In this document: one piece after another, positions 25,252-34,696 of the stretch
Numbering within the stretch: the stretch's first letter is position 1
Layout of the letters: each line of letters begins with the position of its first letter
Assembly: GCA_037446115.1 (NCBI GenBank)
Contig: JBBIJF010000012.1
Coordinates: forward strand, 1 to 64,000
Direction of reading: 5' to 3'
Source: JANWXD01 sp037446115
Lineage (GTDB): Bacteria > Acidobacteriota > Terriglobia > Bryobacterales > Bryobacteraceae
DNA length: 64,000 nucleotides
Notes under the pieces: model-generated
The model's input: only the letters and a program-made list of their open reading frames with translations
What the model was told of the DNA's origin: nothing
Database searches by the model: none
Translations under genes and position numbers: made by a program

Positions 25252-25363
25252 TCCGACACCCTGGCTTCCCCGAATCTGCGCCGGTATGGGCGCCGAGCTC
25301 ACCGGCCAGCGGGAAAAAGAACAGGGCCCCGGAAAGCCGAGTTCCGGGCGAACGGGAAAACAG

Positions 25364-26590
25364 ATGAGAGGCCTTCGAGCAGCACTTGTCGCCGGCCTGA
25401 GCGGGAGTCTTTTCGGGCAGGCGATCCAGAATCCGGAACCTCCGCCTCCGGAGCGGTTCGCCATCATGGCCTGGGGCCGATCGCCGTCGGATGCGGAGCA
25501 ATTGCGCTGGATGAAGGAGGCGGGGCTCAACATCTCCGGATTCTGCCGTCCGGAGGAGATCGAGCAGGTGCGCCAGGCCGGATTGGCCTGTTTTGTATCG
25601 GACAAGCGGATCAACGGCTACGACTGGGAGCGGCTGCCCACGGAAACCGAACTGCGGCGGAACATCGGGGAGGTCGTGGCTGCGGTCAAGGACCATCCGG
25701 CCGTGCTCGGTTTCTACCTGCGGGATGAGCCGCACGCGTCGCTGATGCCGGCTCTCGGCCGCGTAGCCTCGCTGCTGCGCGAGCTGGCGCCGGCTAAGAC
25801 CACCTACGTGAACCTGTTCCCGCACCGCGTGAGCCGGGAACGCCTGGGCACGGACTATGAGAGCTATGTCCGGATGCTCGTGGACGTGGTCGGGCAGCGA
25901 TTTCTGAGCTACGACAATTACTCGCTTGTGGGCGGCGAGATGCTCGATTCCTTCTATACCAACCTGGAAATCATCCGGCGTGCGGCGCTCGACAAGGGCG
26001 TGCCCTTCTGGAACTGCATCCTGGCCAACGCTCACTTCAACTACATGGAGCCCTCGGATGCGACGTTCGCCTTACAGGTTTATGCCACGCTCGCCTACGG
26101 CGGCCGGGGCATTCAATACTTCACTTACTTTACGCCGCAGATTGGCAACTACCGCATGGCAGCGGTGGATCCGTTCGGCAACAAGACGCCGACCTGGGAC
26201 ATGCTGCGACGTATCAACAAACAGATCCACGCGCTTGCGCCGACTATCACCGCTCTGAAGAGCACGGGAGTTTATCATTACCCGGACGTACCCGAGCAGG
26301 CGCGGCCCTTGGCGGAAAGCAGGCTGGTCGAGAGCGTGGAGATGACGCAGCGCTACGTGCGGCCGCCTGCGGCCGGACGCTTTCTGGTAGGGGAGTTTGA
26401 AGACGAGCGGGGCCGCCCGTATTTCCTGCTGGTGAACAAGGATCTGAACCATTCCTTTCAGTTCCGGGTACGGCTGCGGCGGGAGGGCAAGCTTGTCCGC
26501 GTTTCGCCGTATTCCGGGCGGGAGGAGCCGTTCGGACGCGAGATGGACTGGCTGGGTCCCGGCGCCGGAGTGCTGCTGCGCGTGGAGTGA
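25364..26590 (+). CDS. Exported glycosidase-like TIM-barrel protein
   Basis: 408 residues with a signal peptide (MRGLRAALVAGLSGSLFGQ). The body looks like a glycoside hydrolase barrel: FAIMAWGRSPSDAEQLRWMK, an acidic RDEPHAS segment at about residue 125 in the place of an acid/base residue, YVNLFP, and ILANAHFNYMEPS. A C-terminal beta domain follows (LLVNKDLNHSFQFRVRL). I cannot assign a GH family; related unnamed proteins are frequent in Acidobacteriota and Planctomycetota. The in-frame extension upstream of 25364 lies in the preceding gene and is not used. Confidence 0.7.
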   Translation: MRGLRAALVAGLSGSLFGQAIQNPEPPPPERFAIMAWGRSPSDAEQLRWMKEAGLNISGFCRPEEIEQVRQAGLACFVSDKRINGYDWERLPTETELRRNIGEVVAAVKDHPAVLGFYLRDEPHASLMPALGRVASLLRELAPAKTTYVNLFPHRVSRERLGTDYESYVRMLVDVVGQRFLSYDNYSLVGGEMLDSFYTNLEIIRRAALDKGVPFWNCILANAHFNYMEPSDATFALQVYATLAYGGRGIQYFTYFTPQIGNYRMAAVDPFGNKTPTWDMLRRINKQIHALAPTITALKSTGVYHYPDVPEQARPLAESRLVESVEMTQRYVRPPAAGRFLVGEFEDERGRPYFLLVNKDLNHSFQFRVRLRREGKLVRVSPYSGREEPFGREMDWLGPGAGVLLRVE

Positions 26591-26633
26591 GCAGGGAGCA
26601 GGCGCGCCGCCGCAGTTTTGCGAGTCGGTTCCC

Positions 26634-27944
26634 TTATCGTGAAACAGGCAGGCGCTCGAGCGCTTTTTCCACTGCTTGAAGGGTTCGGTCGAGTTCGGCG
26701 TCTCCGTGCACGACGGAGACGTAGAACCTGCCGTCCGGAAGGATGTAGACGCCGCGTTCGAGCAGCGCCCGTGCGAAGTGCGCCAGTCTTTGCGGATCGC
26801 CGGCGAGGGTGTCGCGATAGGTCTCAAGGTCTGCCTTTTCGGTGAAGTGGACGGCGAAGGCGGCGCCGAAGCCGGAGACGGCGACGGGCACGCCGCAGCG
26901 GCGTGCGGCGTCTCGGATGCCTTCCATCAGAGCGCGCCCGATGCGGTTGGCACGCTCCAGAGCGGCGCCTCGATCCCGCCAGAGTTCTTCCAGTGTGGCG
27001 CGGGCGGCCGCCAGAACCAGGGGGTTGCCGTTGAAACTGCCGCCGAAGGCCACGCCGTTGCCGATCAAGTCCATAATCTCCTTGCGCCCGGCGACGGCGC
27101 TGACGGGCAGGCCGCCGCCGAGCGCCTTGCCGAAAGTGGCCAGATCCGGGGTGACGCCGTAGTGCTGCTGCGCTCCCCCTAAACCCATGCGGAAGCCGGT
27201 GATCACTTCGTCGAAGATCAGAAGCGCGCCCTCCCGCCGGCAGATCTCCCGTACGGCCTCCAGATACCCGGGGCGCGGCATCAGGCATCCGCTGTTACAC
27301 AGTACGGGTTCCATGATCACGGCTGCGACAGGTGCAGGCGCGCGGGCGAAGGCGGCCTCCACGGATTCGATGCGGTTCCAGACGGCCACTATGACGTTAT
27401 CGGCGGCGTTGGGCACCTGACCGCGAGACTCCAGAACAGCACAGGGCGCCTCTTCCGGTCCCAGCGCCCCGGCCGGCGGGTGGTGACTGATCAGCACCGA
27501 GTCCATCCAGCCGTGGTAGTGGCCCTCGAATTTGAGGATGAGGTTCCGGCCGGTGTAAGCTCGGGCGAGCCGCAGCGCCAGTTGCACGGCTTCGCTTCCG
27601 CTGGAGCTGAAGACCACGCGCCCGGCACAGGGCACCAGTTCGCGGATCGTCTCGGCGACGAGAAACTCCAGTTCGTGCTGTGCCCCGTAGGTGTACGGCC
27701 GGGCGGCCTGAGCGGTCACTGCTTCGACCAGCGCCGGATGCGCATAGCCGAGGATGTTCGGACCCCAGCCGAGGGTGAAATCAATGTAGCGGTTACCGTC
27801 CACGTCCGTGAGGTAGGGCCCGCAGCCGCCGGCGAAATAGAGGGGGACGGGGAATCGGGCGCGGAACGGGCTACTGACGCCGAGCGGGAGCGACCGCCGC
27901 GCCCGCTCCAGCCACTGACGGGATCGCTCCCATTGGCCGGCCAC
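26634..27944 (-). CDS. Class III aminotransferase (glutamate-1-semialdehyde-aminomutase-like)
   Basis: 436 residues. GNRYIDFTLGWGPNILGYAHP, the PLP site SSGSEAVQLALRLARAYTGR, the aspartate in LLIFDEVITGFRMG and the lysine in FGKALGGGLPVSAVAGR identify the GSA-aminomutase-like branch. Members of this branch outside heme synthesis act on other amino compounds. The GTG start (27944) lies 3 bases after the stop of the sugar-acid dehydratase gene, so the two enzymes probably act in one pathway, rather than in heme synthesis. Confidence 0.85.
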   Translation of the reverse strand: MAGQWERSRQWLERARRSLPLGVSSPFRARFPVPLYFAGGCGPYLTDVDGNRYIDFTLGWGPNILGYAHPALVEAVTAQAARPYTYGAQHELEFLVAETIRELVPCAGRVVFSSSGSEAVQLALRLARAYTGRNLILKFEGHYHGWMDSVLISHHPPAGALGPEEAPCAVLESRGQVPNAADNVIVAVWNRIESVEAAFARAPAPVAAVIMEPVLCNSGCLMPRPGYLEAVREICRREGALLIFDEVITGFRMGLGGAQQHYGVTPDLATFGKALGGGLPVSAVAGRKEIMDLIGNGVAFGGSFNGNPLVLAAARATLEELWRDRGAALERANRIGRALMEGIRDAARRCGVPVAVSGFGAAFAVHFTEKADLETYRDTLAGDPQRLAHFARALLERGVYILPDGRFYVSVVHGDAELDRTLQAVEKALERLPVSR

Positions 27945-27947
27945 GGT

Positions 27948-29165
27948 TCACCAGTTCGTCATGGATCCGTCGCGGCGGCGATAGAGCGGGACGGGACGGG
28001 ACCGCTCGGTGATCTCGGCGACCACCGCGAGGGGCTTCGGGTCGAAGGTGACGCCCAGTCCGGGACGGCGGTTGGGCCACAGCTTGCCGTTGCGGAAGTC
28101 GAAGTGCTGAGGCAGGTGCGGGACCTCCCGCGGGCCGGCGCCGAGCATTTCCATGAGGACGGGGCCGGAGAACGCGGCGCAGCAATGGACGAGTGCGGCC
28201 GTCGCCACCGGCCCGGTGAAGTGCGGCACCAGTCCCACGTAGTGGGTCTCGCACAGGGCGGCGATCTTCATGAACTCGGTGATGCCGCCGCAGTTAGGAA
28301 TGCTGACGCGGGAGTAGTCAATCAGGTGCTGTTCGATGAGCTCGTTGATGTCCCAGCGGTCCCCAAACTGCTCGCCGACCGCGATCGGCACTTTGACCTG
28401 GGGGCGGAGGGTGCGGTAGACGGCGGGATTTTCCGAGCGCACCAGATCCTCGACGAAGAACGGCTCCAGGTCTTCGATCAAGCCGCAGAGGCGCACCGCG
28501 TCGGCAAAATCCAGCCGCGTATGAAAGTCGATGGCCCAGTCGCCCTCTTTACCCACGCCTTCGCGGATTTCGCGGCACTGCTCCACGGTCCTGCGGACCA
28601 TTTCGCGCGCGTCGAAGGGAGCGTCTCCCTGCGGGCCGGCCACGCTGGTGCGGAAGGCGCGGAAGCCGGCTTCGATGCAGGCCCGCGCCGTCTCGCGGAG
28701 CGTGCCCTTGCCCGGAAAGGCCGTGGCGTAACATTCCAAATAGTCACGCGTGGCGCCGCCGAGGAGCTCATAAACGGGAACGCCCAGCGCCTTGCCTTTA
28801 ATGTCCCAGAGCGCCAGGTCCAGGGCGCCCAAGGCGTGAAGTTTCTCGCGGCCGGCCGGGTAAAAATAGCCGCGGTACATCAACTGCCACAGGTGCTCGA
28901 TGCGGAAGGGGTCCTCGCCGATCAGCATGGCGGCGCACTGCTCGACGGTGTCCTTGCTGCCGCCTTCGCCGATACCGGTGATGCCCTGATCCGTTTCGAT
29001 GGTGACGATGTGGGAGCTCTGGTTGAACATCGGCCGCGAATTCGGGTCGCGGTAAAAACGGATCCGGGTGATCTTCAGGGGGCCGGGGGCCGCCGGAGAG
29101 GCCACAGGCCGGCCGAGCGCGGCCGCGCCGGCCAATCCCGCCGAGAGAAACCGTCTGCGCTGCAT
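27948..29165 (-). CDS. Exported enolase-superfamily sugar-acid dehydratase (galactonate dehydratase-like)
   Basis: 405 residues with a twin-arginine-like N-terminus (MQRRRFLSAGLAGAAALG). Metal ligands of the mandelate-racemase subgroup are visible: Asp in AIDFHTRLDF, Glu in FFVEDLVRSEN, Glu in AVGEQFGDRW. GGITEFMKIAALCETHYVGL and VPHFTGPVATAA match DgoD-type galactonate dehydratases, with the His as catalytic base candidate. It would turn an aldonate into a 2-keto-3-deoxy acid. The downstream aminotransferase follows 3 bp later. Divergent from tyrS. Confidence 0.8.
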   Translation of the reverse strand: MQRRRFLSAGLAGAAALGRPVASPAAPGPLKITRIRFYRDPNSRPMFNQSSHIVTIETDQGITGIGEGGSKDTVEQCAAMLIGEDPFRIEHLWQLMYRGYFYPAGREKLHALGALDLALWDIKGKALGVPVYELLGGATRDYLECYATAFPGKGTLRETARACIEAGFRAFRTSVAGPQGDAPFDAREMVRRTVEQCREIREGVGKEGDWAIDFHTRLDFADAVRLCGLIEDLEPFFVEDLVRSENPAVYRTLRPQVKVPIAVGEQFGDRWDINELIEQHLIDYSRVSIPNCGGITEFMKIAALCETHYVGLVPHFTGPVATAALVHCCAAFSGPVLMEMLGAGPREVPHLPQHFDFRNGKLWPNRRPGLGVTFDPKPLAVVAEITERSRPVPLYRRRDGSMTNW

Positions 29166-29185
29166 CGGGGGTCTCCGTCCCCTCA

Positions 29186-29195
29186 ATCGTACAAT
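29186..29195. promoter_or_regulatory. -10 hexamers of tyrS (+) and the dehydratase gene (-), overlapping
   Basis: Plus strand TACAAT (29190-29195) ends 6 bases before the tyrS GTG, predicting a leaderless mRNA. Minus strand TACGAT (29191-29186) would give a leader of about 15 bases for the dehydratase gene. The two share two bases. Confidence 0.45.
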
Positions 29196-29201
29196 GAGAA
29201 A

Positions 29202-30425
29202 GTGAGTTCGCTGACGCTCGACGAACAGCTCACGTATCTCAAGAAAGGGCTGGAGGTACTGATCCGCGAAGAGGAGCTGCGCGAGCGGCTCGTTGAGTCG
29301 GGGCGGAGCGGAAGACCGCTGCGCGTCAAGGCCGGCTTTGATCCCACCGCACCCGACCTGCACCTGGGGCATGCGGTCCTGCTGCGCAAGATGAAGCACT
29401 TCCAGGATCTGGGCCACACGGTGATCTTTCTGATCGGCGACGGCACGGCCCGGATCGGCGATCCCACGGGACGCAATGTTACCCGCCCTCCGATGACGCG
29501 GGAAGAGATCGAGGCCAATGCGGAGACTTACAAAGCCCAGGTCTTTAAGATTCTGGACCCGGAGAAGACCGAGATCCGTTTCAACAGCGAGTGGCTGGAC
29601 AGGCTTACCTTCGAGGACCTGATCCGGCTGTGCGCGCGCTACACCGTCGCGCGGTTGCTCGAACGGGACGACTTCGCCCGGCGGTACCGGGAGGGCTCAC
29701 CGATCTCGATCCACGAACTGCTGTATCCGCTGGCCCAGGCCTACGACTCGGTCATGCTCCAATGCGACGTCGAGCTCGGGGGGACGGACCAGCAATTCAA
29801 TCTTCTGGTGGGCCGGGAGATCCAGAAGGATTACGGGCAAAGGCCGCAGATTGTGGCCACCACGCCGCTGCTCGAAGGGACGGACGGCGTCAACAAGATG
29901 TCCAAGTCCCTCGGTAACTACATCGGCATCACCGAGCCGCCGGAGGTGATGTACGCCAAGATCATGTCCATCAGCGACGAGCTCATGTTCCGCTACTACG
30001 AGCTGCTGACGGACGCGAGTGTGGCGGAGATCGGAGGGATGCGGGAGCGGATCGCTCGCGGCGAGCTGCATCCCATGGAGGCCAAGATGGCTTTGGCGCG
30101 CTCGATCGTGACGGATTTTCACGGCAGCGCGGCGGCAGCCAGAGCCGAAGAAGAATTCAATCGGGTGGTGCGCGGCGGCGAGACACCGTCGGAAGTGGAG
30201 ACCGTCGCGCTGCCGGACGGGGTACGGAACCACGGGCGCATCCTGCTGCACAAACTACTGCCGAAGATCGGGCTGGCGGAGTCGGTGAGCGATGCGACGC
30301 GAAAGATCAAGGCGGGTGCCGTCGAGGTGGACGGCTCGAAATGTCTGGAGCTGACGGTTCCCGACGCCCCCGGCGTGCTCACGATTCAGGCCGGACGCAA
30401 GTGGAAGCGCGTCAGGGTCCCCTGA
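29202..30425 (+). CDS. tyrS: Tyrosyl-tRNA synthetase
   Basis: 407 residues. Class I synthetase motifs are present: HIGH as HLGH in PDLHLGHAVLLRKMK and KMSKS in GVNKMSKSLGNYIGI. VELGGTDQQFNLLVGRE is the TyrRS substrate region, and an S4 RNA-binding domain closes the protein (RKIKAGAVEVDG). Length and order fit the TyrZ-like type with a KMSKS form. The GTG at 29202 was chosen because it lies directly behind a TACAAT hexamer; the open frame far upstream is shadow of the aminotransferase and dehydratase genes. Confidence 0.95.
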   Translation: MSSLTLDEQLTYLKKGLEVLIREEELRERLVESGRSGRPLRVKAGFDPTAPDLHLGHAVLLRKMKHFQDLGHTVIFLIGDGTARIGDPTGRNVTRPPMTREEIEANAETYKAQVFKILDPEKTEIRFNSEWLDRLTFEDLIRLCARYTVARLLERDDFARRYREGSPISIHELLYPLAQAYDSVMLQCDVELGGTDQQFNLLVGREIQKDYGQRPQIVATTPLLEGTDGVNKMSKSLGNYIGITEPPEVMYAKIMSISDELMFRYYELLTDASVAEIGGMRERIARGELHPMEAKMALARSIVTDFHGSAAAARAEEEFNRVVRGGETPSEVETVALPDGVRNHGRILLHKLLPKIGLAESVSDATRKIKAGAVEVDGSKCLELTVPDAPGVLTIQAGRKWKRVRVP

Positions 30426-30530
30426 GGCCGACGGATCGCGAGGCCGGCATGAACGGCGCAGGAGGGACGGCCAGGACGCGCCGGCCGGCTCCGGCGCCGC
30501 CCACCGACCAGGAGGAGACCTCGAGCGCCA

Positions 30531-31757
30531 TTGCCCGCACTGCGTGACACCCTGGCGGAGACGGCGGCTGCGCTGGCGGCCTACCGCCTGCGCGCGGCCC
30601 TGGCCAGTCTCGGCATCACCCTGGGCGTCGCCACGATCATCACGGTGATGACCTTGATCCAGGGCGCCAACGTTTATGTGGAGAACAAGATCGCCAATCT
30701 GGGTACGAACGTTTTCCAGATCTCGCGGCTTCCTTTTAACGTTGCCGATTACGATCTGATCGTCAAGGCGCTGCGCTTCAAGCGCCTGACGCTCGAGGAT
30801 ATGCGGGCGGTGGCGGCGAGCTGCCGGCACTGCCTGCGCGTGGGCGCTGAAGTCCGGGCGACTGTGCGCTCGCGATACCGGGACCGGGAGCTGGCCGACA
30901 CGGCGATGATCGGCCAGACGCCGAGCATGGCCGAGATCGACACGCGCACGGTGGAGCTCGGCCGCTACTTCACCGAGGGAGAAGACCGGCGCGGGGCGCA
31001 GGTGTGCCTGATCGGCGCGCGGCTGCGGGAGGAGTTCTTTGCCGGAACCGATCCCATCGGGCGCAGCGTGCGGCTGGGTGAGCAGGAATTTGTGGTTATC
31101 GGCGCGTACGAGAAGATCGGCTCCGTGCTGGGGCAGGATCAGGACAACTTCGCGGTCGTGCCGATGGAGACGTTTTTGAAGCTGCGCGGCAGCCGCACGA
31201 GCGTCACGATCAGCGCACAGGCGGCGGGCAGCGGTCCGGCGTTCGAGCAGGCTCAGGACGAGGCTCGACTGGCGTTGCGCGCCGCCCGCCGCGTGCCTCC
31301 GGACCGGGAGGATGATTTTTTCATCGGGACGAAAGAGAGCTACCTGGCGCTGTGGCGCCGCATCAGCGCGGCGTTTTTTGCGGTCTACGTCATGGTGAGC
31401 TCGATCGCCGCCCTGGTGGGCGGCATTGTGATCATGAACGTGATGCTGGTGAGCGTCACAGAGCGTACCAAGGAGATCGGGATCCGGCGCGCCGCCGGAG
31501 CGACACAGGGGGATATCGTGCGGCAGTTCCTGGCCGAGAGTCTGGCCCAGTGCCTGCTCGGGGGGCTGGCCGGGGTGGCGGCGGGACTGGCCGTAGCCCT
31601 GCTGCTCGACAACTACACGCCCTTCCCGGCCGCGGTGCGCGCCTGGGTGGTCCTGTTCGGAGTGGGCTTCAGTTTCCTGATCGGCCTGTTTTTCGGCATC
31701 TATCCCGCCCGGCGTGCGGCGCGGCTGGACCCGGTGGCCGCTCTGCGGGCGGAATGA
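30531..31757 (+). CDS. MacB-type ABC transporter permease, first of pair 2
   Basis: 408 residues, TTG start, with an AGGAGGAGACC stretch upstream. First helix LASLGITLGVATIITVMTLI, a periplasmic core, and the FtsX domain with VSVTERTKEIGIRRAAGATQGD in the cytoplasmic loop. Ends in the family tail AARLDPVAALRAE. Second such permease lies one base downstream. No ATPase gene is next to it. Its core (about residues 75-110) includes CRHCLRVGAEV with two cysteines, which pair 1 lacks. Confidence 0.87.
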   Translation: MPALRDTLAETAAALAAYRLRAALASLGITLGVATIITVMTLIQGANVYVENKIANLGTNVFQISRLPFNVADYDLIVKALRFKRLTLEDMRAVAASCRHCLRVGAEVRATVRSRYRDRELADTAMIGQTPSMAEIDTRTVELGRYFTEGEDRRGAQVCLIGARLREEFFAGTDPIGRSVRLGEQEFVVIGAYEKIGSVLGQDQDNFAVVPMETFLKLRGSRTSVTISAQAAGSGPAFEQAQDEARLALRAARRVPPDREDDFFIGTKESYLALWRRISAAFFAVYVMVSSIAALVGGIVIMNVMLVSVTERTKEIGIRRAAGATQGDIVRQFLAESLAQCLLGGLAGVAAGLAVALLLDNYTPFPAAVRAWVVLFGVGFSFLIGLFFGIYPARRAARLDPVAALRAE

Positions 31758-31758
31758 A

Positions 31759-33015
31759 ATGAGCGCGGCAGAGCTGCGGGAAAATCTGCTGGTCGCGCTG
31801 GAGACATTGCGGGCGCACAAGGTGCGCTCGGTGTTGACGCTGCTCGGCATCGTGGTGGGCGTCACGTCGGTGATCTCGGTGGCGGCGATCATCGAAGGCC
31901 TCAACCGTTACATTCAGACTCAGGTGCAAGCTCTCGGATCCCGGACGTTTTTCATCACGCGCTTCCCGGCCGGAACCAATCCGCAAGCCATGCCGGAGAG
32001 GATTCGAACGCGCAAGTACCTCGACTATCGCGACGCGGCCTTTCTAAGGGAGGCCTGCCGCTCGGTGGGGATTGTGACGGCGTTCGGGACGCGGGCGGCC
32101 ATGCTGGGCGAGATCAACGAGATCCGCTACGGCGGCCAGGTGGTCGAGCGGCTGATTGTGCGGGGCGTCGAGCCCGAGTACGCTCAGGCGCTCCCGATCT
32201 TCACGGTGGCCGAGGGGCGCTTCATTTCGCGCTATGACGAAGACCACGGCCGGCCGGTCGTAGTGCTGGGTCACAAAATAGCCGAGGCGCTGTTTCCCCA
32301 CACGGAGGCAGTGGGCAAGACGGTGCAGCTTAACGGCAAGCCCTACGAAGTGATCGGCGTACTGGAGGAATATCCGGGCCTGTTCGGCGGTCCGGGAGTG
32401 GACGATTTTGCGCTGATTCCGCTGAGCAATTTCCGCAAGAATCACCCGGAATCGCGCGAAATGGTGATCGCCTTCACGGTTCCGGCGGGGACCAGCGTGG
32501 AGCGGGCCGTGGATGAGGTCGTGGAGGCGATGCGCCGGCGGCGCAAGGTCCCCCACCACGCCGAGAACGATTTCGAGGTCATTTCGCCCGAATTTCTGGC
32601 AGACTTGTGGAACCAGTTGACGGGAGCGCTGGTGATCCTCACCGGGGCGGTAAGCTCGATCGGCCTGGTGGTGGGAGGCGTGGGGGTGATGAACATCATG
32701 CTGATCTCGGTCACGGAGCGCACGCGCGAGATCGGCGTCCGGAAGGCTGTGGGCGCGCGCCGCGCGGATATCCGGGCGCAGTTTTTGATGGAGGCGGTGT
32801 CGGTCTCCGTGGCGGGAGGCGTACTGGGAATTCTGCTCGGGGCGGCTGTGGCCGTTACGGTCCGCCGGCTGCTGCCTTCGGTTCCGGCCACTGTATCCTT
32901 GCTGTGGGTGCTGCTCGGAGTGGCGATGTCGGCGGGAACCGGCGTGTTCTTCGGGTACTATCCGGCAAACCGCGCGGCCAATCTGGATCCGGCAGCGTGC
33001 CTGCGCTATGAATGA
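31759..33015 (+). CDS. MacB-type ABC transporter permease, second of pair 2
   Basis: 418 residues, ATG one base after the preceding stop. First helix SVLTLLGIVVGVTSVISVAA, periplasmic domain with ALFPHTEAVGKTVQLNG, and FtsX block VGGVGVMNIMLISVTERTRE followed by IGVRKAVGARRADIRAQFL. The 3' end overlaps the GNAT gene by 8 bp. With the previous gene it would form a heterodimeric permease. Confidence 0.87.
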   Translation: MSAAELRENLLVALETLRAHKVRSVLTLLGIVVGVTSVISVAAIIEGLNRYIQTQVQALGSRTFFITRFPAGTNPQAMPERIRTRKYLDYRDAAFLREACRSVGIVTAFGTRAAMLGEINEIRYGGQVVERLIVRGVEPEYAQALPIFTVAEGRFISRYDEDHGRPVVVLGHKIAEALFPHTEAVGKTVQLNGKPYEVIGVLEEYPGLFGGPGVDDFALIPLSNFRKNHPESREMVIAFTVPAGTSVERAVDEVVEAMRRRRKVPHHAENDFEVISPEFLADLWNQLTGALVILTGAVSSIGLVVGGVGVMNIMLISVTERTREIGVRKAVGARRADIRAQFLMEAVSVSVAGGVLGILLGAAVAVTVRRLLPSVPATVSLLWVLLGVAMSAGTGVFFGYYPANRAANLDPAACLRYE

Positions 33016-33829
33016 GAAGATCCGGCGCCTGGAAGCTCGGCATGTCGCCGCCGCCATGCGGCTGAACCTGGCTGCGGGCTGGAACCAGACGGAAGCCGAC
33101 TGGCTGCGCCTTCTGGAGCTGGAGCGCGAGGGATGCTTCGGATTGTTCCGGGACGATCTGCTCGTCTCCACCACGACCGTGTTTTGCTACGGGCGAAAGC
33201 TGGCCTGGATCGGGATGGTGCTCACGGATCCGGAGTTCCGCGGCCGGGGATACGCGCGCCGGCTGATGGAACATGCCCTGGCCTTTGTGGAGGCGCGCGG
33301 GGTGGAGTGGATCAAGCTGGACGCGACGGCGATGGGCCGCCCGCTGTACCAGAAGCTGGGCTTCGAAGACGAAGGGCCGGTGGAACGCTGGGCGGCGGTG
33401 GCGCCGGCCGTGACGCGCTCTTGTGCCGGAGAGTACCGTCCCGATCCGGTACTGGACGCGCGCGCCTTCGGCGCGGACCGCTCGCGCCTGCTGGCCCGGC
33501 TGGCGTGGGGACCGGCAGCGGCCATCAGGGGACTGGGGTTTGCCTTTGCGCGCCCCGGCTCGCTGGCAGCCTACTTCGGGCCGTGTGTGGCGCGCTCGGC
33601 GGAAGCGGCGTGCAATCTGCTTCAATGGTTTTTGGAGCGCCACGCCGGGCAACCGGTCTTCTGGGACCTGCTGCCGGCCAACGAGGCTGCCGTGGCGCTG
33701 GCGCGCCAGTTCGGATTTGAGCGGCGCCGGGAGCTGGTGCGGATGGTGCGTCGCGGCGCGGCGGCCGCCAGTTCTTTCGAGCACGACGATTCCATGGTGT
33801 ACGCCATTGCGGGCTTCGAGTACGGCTGA
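33008..33829 (+). CDS. Tandem-domain GNAT N-acetyltransferase
   Basis: 273 residues. An N-terminal GNAT domain with the acetyl-CoA loop as TDPEFRGRGYARRLMEHAL (R-x-x-G-x-G/A) and LYQKLGFEDEGPVERW at its end; a second half (about 140-270) ends with the same type of block, ALARQFGFERRRELVRM. This two-part layout matches the YitH/HolE-like acetyltransferases. The substrate is unknown. It is translationally coupled to the upstream permease by 8 bp overlap and followed 6 bp later by folP, so it belongs to the permease-folP operon. Confidence 0.82.
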   Translation: MNEKIRRLEARHVAAAMRLNLAAGWNQTEADWLRLLELEREGCFGLFRDDLLVSTTTVFCYGRKLAWIGMVLTDPEFRGRGYARRLMEHALAFVEARGVEWIKLDATAMGRPLYQKLGFEDEGPVERWAAVAPAVTRSCAGEYRPDPVLDARAFGADRSRLLARLAWGPAAAIRGLGFAFARPGSLAAYFGPCVARSAEAACNLLQWFLERHAGQPVFWDLLPANEAAVALARQFGFERRRELVRMVRRGAAAASSFEHDDSMVYAIAGFEYG

Positions 33830-33835
33830 GCAGGG

Positions 33836-34696
33836 ATGGCTATGGCGCGCAAGCGGTACGAGTGGAAGCTCCGAAGCCGGACTTTGCAGCTCGGCGACCG
33901 CACGCTGATCCTGGGCGTGCTGAACGTAACGCCGGATTCGTTTTCCGACGGGGGGAAGTACCTGGATCCGGATCGCGCCTTTGCGCGCGCCATCGAACTC
34001 GAAGAGCAGGGGGCCGACATCGTGGACATCGGGGCGGAATCCACGCGGCCGGGCTCGCCGCGCATCTCGCAGGCCGAGGAACTGCGCCGCCTGGTGCCGG
34101 TGCTGAAGCGCCTTCGTGACAAGCTGACGGTTCCGATCTCCGTGGACACTTACAAAGCCGCGGTGGCGGAGCGCGCCCTGGAGCTCGGCGCGGAAATCAT
34201 CAACGATCCGAGCGGGCTGACCTTCGATCCGCAACTGGCCAAGGTGGTGGCCCGCTACGACGCGGGTCTGATCCTCAACCACATGCGGGGCAATCCGGAG
34301 ACGTGGGCGAAACTGCCTCCGCTGCCCGACGTGATGGGCACGATTCTGCACGATCTGGACGCGGCGGTGCACCGCGCCCGCCGTGCGGGGATCGAACGCA
34401 CGCAGATCGTGGTGGACCCGGGCATCGGGTTCGGTAAGCGGAAAGAACAGAATTCGGAGATTTTGGCGCGGCTGCACGAACTGGCGCGCCTGGATCTGCC
34501 GATTCTGGTGGGGCCGTCGCGCAAGTCCTTCCTGGCGCAGCGCACGGAGCGGGAGACGGTGTTCGCGACGGCCTCGGCGGTGGCCGCAGCCATTTTAGGC
34601 GGAGCGCACCTGGTCCGGGTGCACGATGTGGTCGAGATGCGGGCGGCGGCGACCGTGGCGGACGCCATTCTGGAGGCGCGCAATCAGAGGGGCTGA
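33836..34696 (+). CDS. folP: Dihydropteroate synthase
   Basis: 286 residues. LGVLNVTPDSFSDGGKYLD is the pterin/pyrophosphate site, GADIVDIGAESTRPGS and PISVDTYKAAVAE are the next conserved blocks, and VGPSRKSFLAQ holds the conserved Ser-Arg-Lys. It joins para-aminobenzoate to hydroxymethyldihydropterin in folate synthesis and is the sulfonamide target. Start at ATG 33836 (an ATG two codons later is also possible). Its end overlaps convergent mutM by 13 bp. Confidence 0.95.
   Translation: MAMARKRYEWKLRSRTLQLGDRTLILGVLNVTPDSFSDGGKYLDPDRAFARAIELEEQGADIVDIGAESTRPGSPRISQAEELRRLVPVLKRLRDKLTVPISVDTYKAAVAERALELGAEIINDPSGLTFDPQLAKVVARYDAGLILNHMRGNPETWAKLPPLPDVMGTILHDLDAAVHRARRAGIERTQIVVDPGIGFGKRKEQNSEILARLHELARLDLPILVGPSRKSFLAQRTERETVFATASAVAAAILGGAHLVRVHDVVEMRAAATVADAILEARNQRG

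Noticed and set aside
29181..29205. ATG at 29194 as the tyrS start
   Set aside because: ATG-AGA-AAG-TGA is out of frame and stops at once; GTG at 29202 gives the conserved protein.
32855..34477. Open frame of 540 codons on the minus strand
   Set aside because: Antisense to permease, GNAT and folP, all of which have clear motifs.
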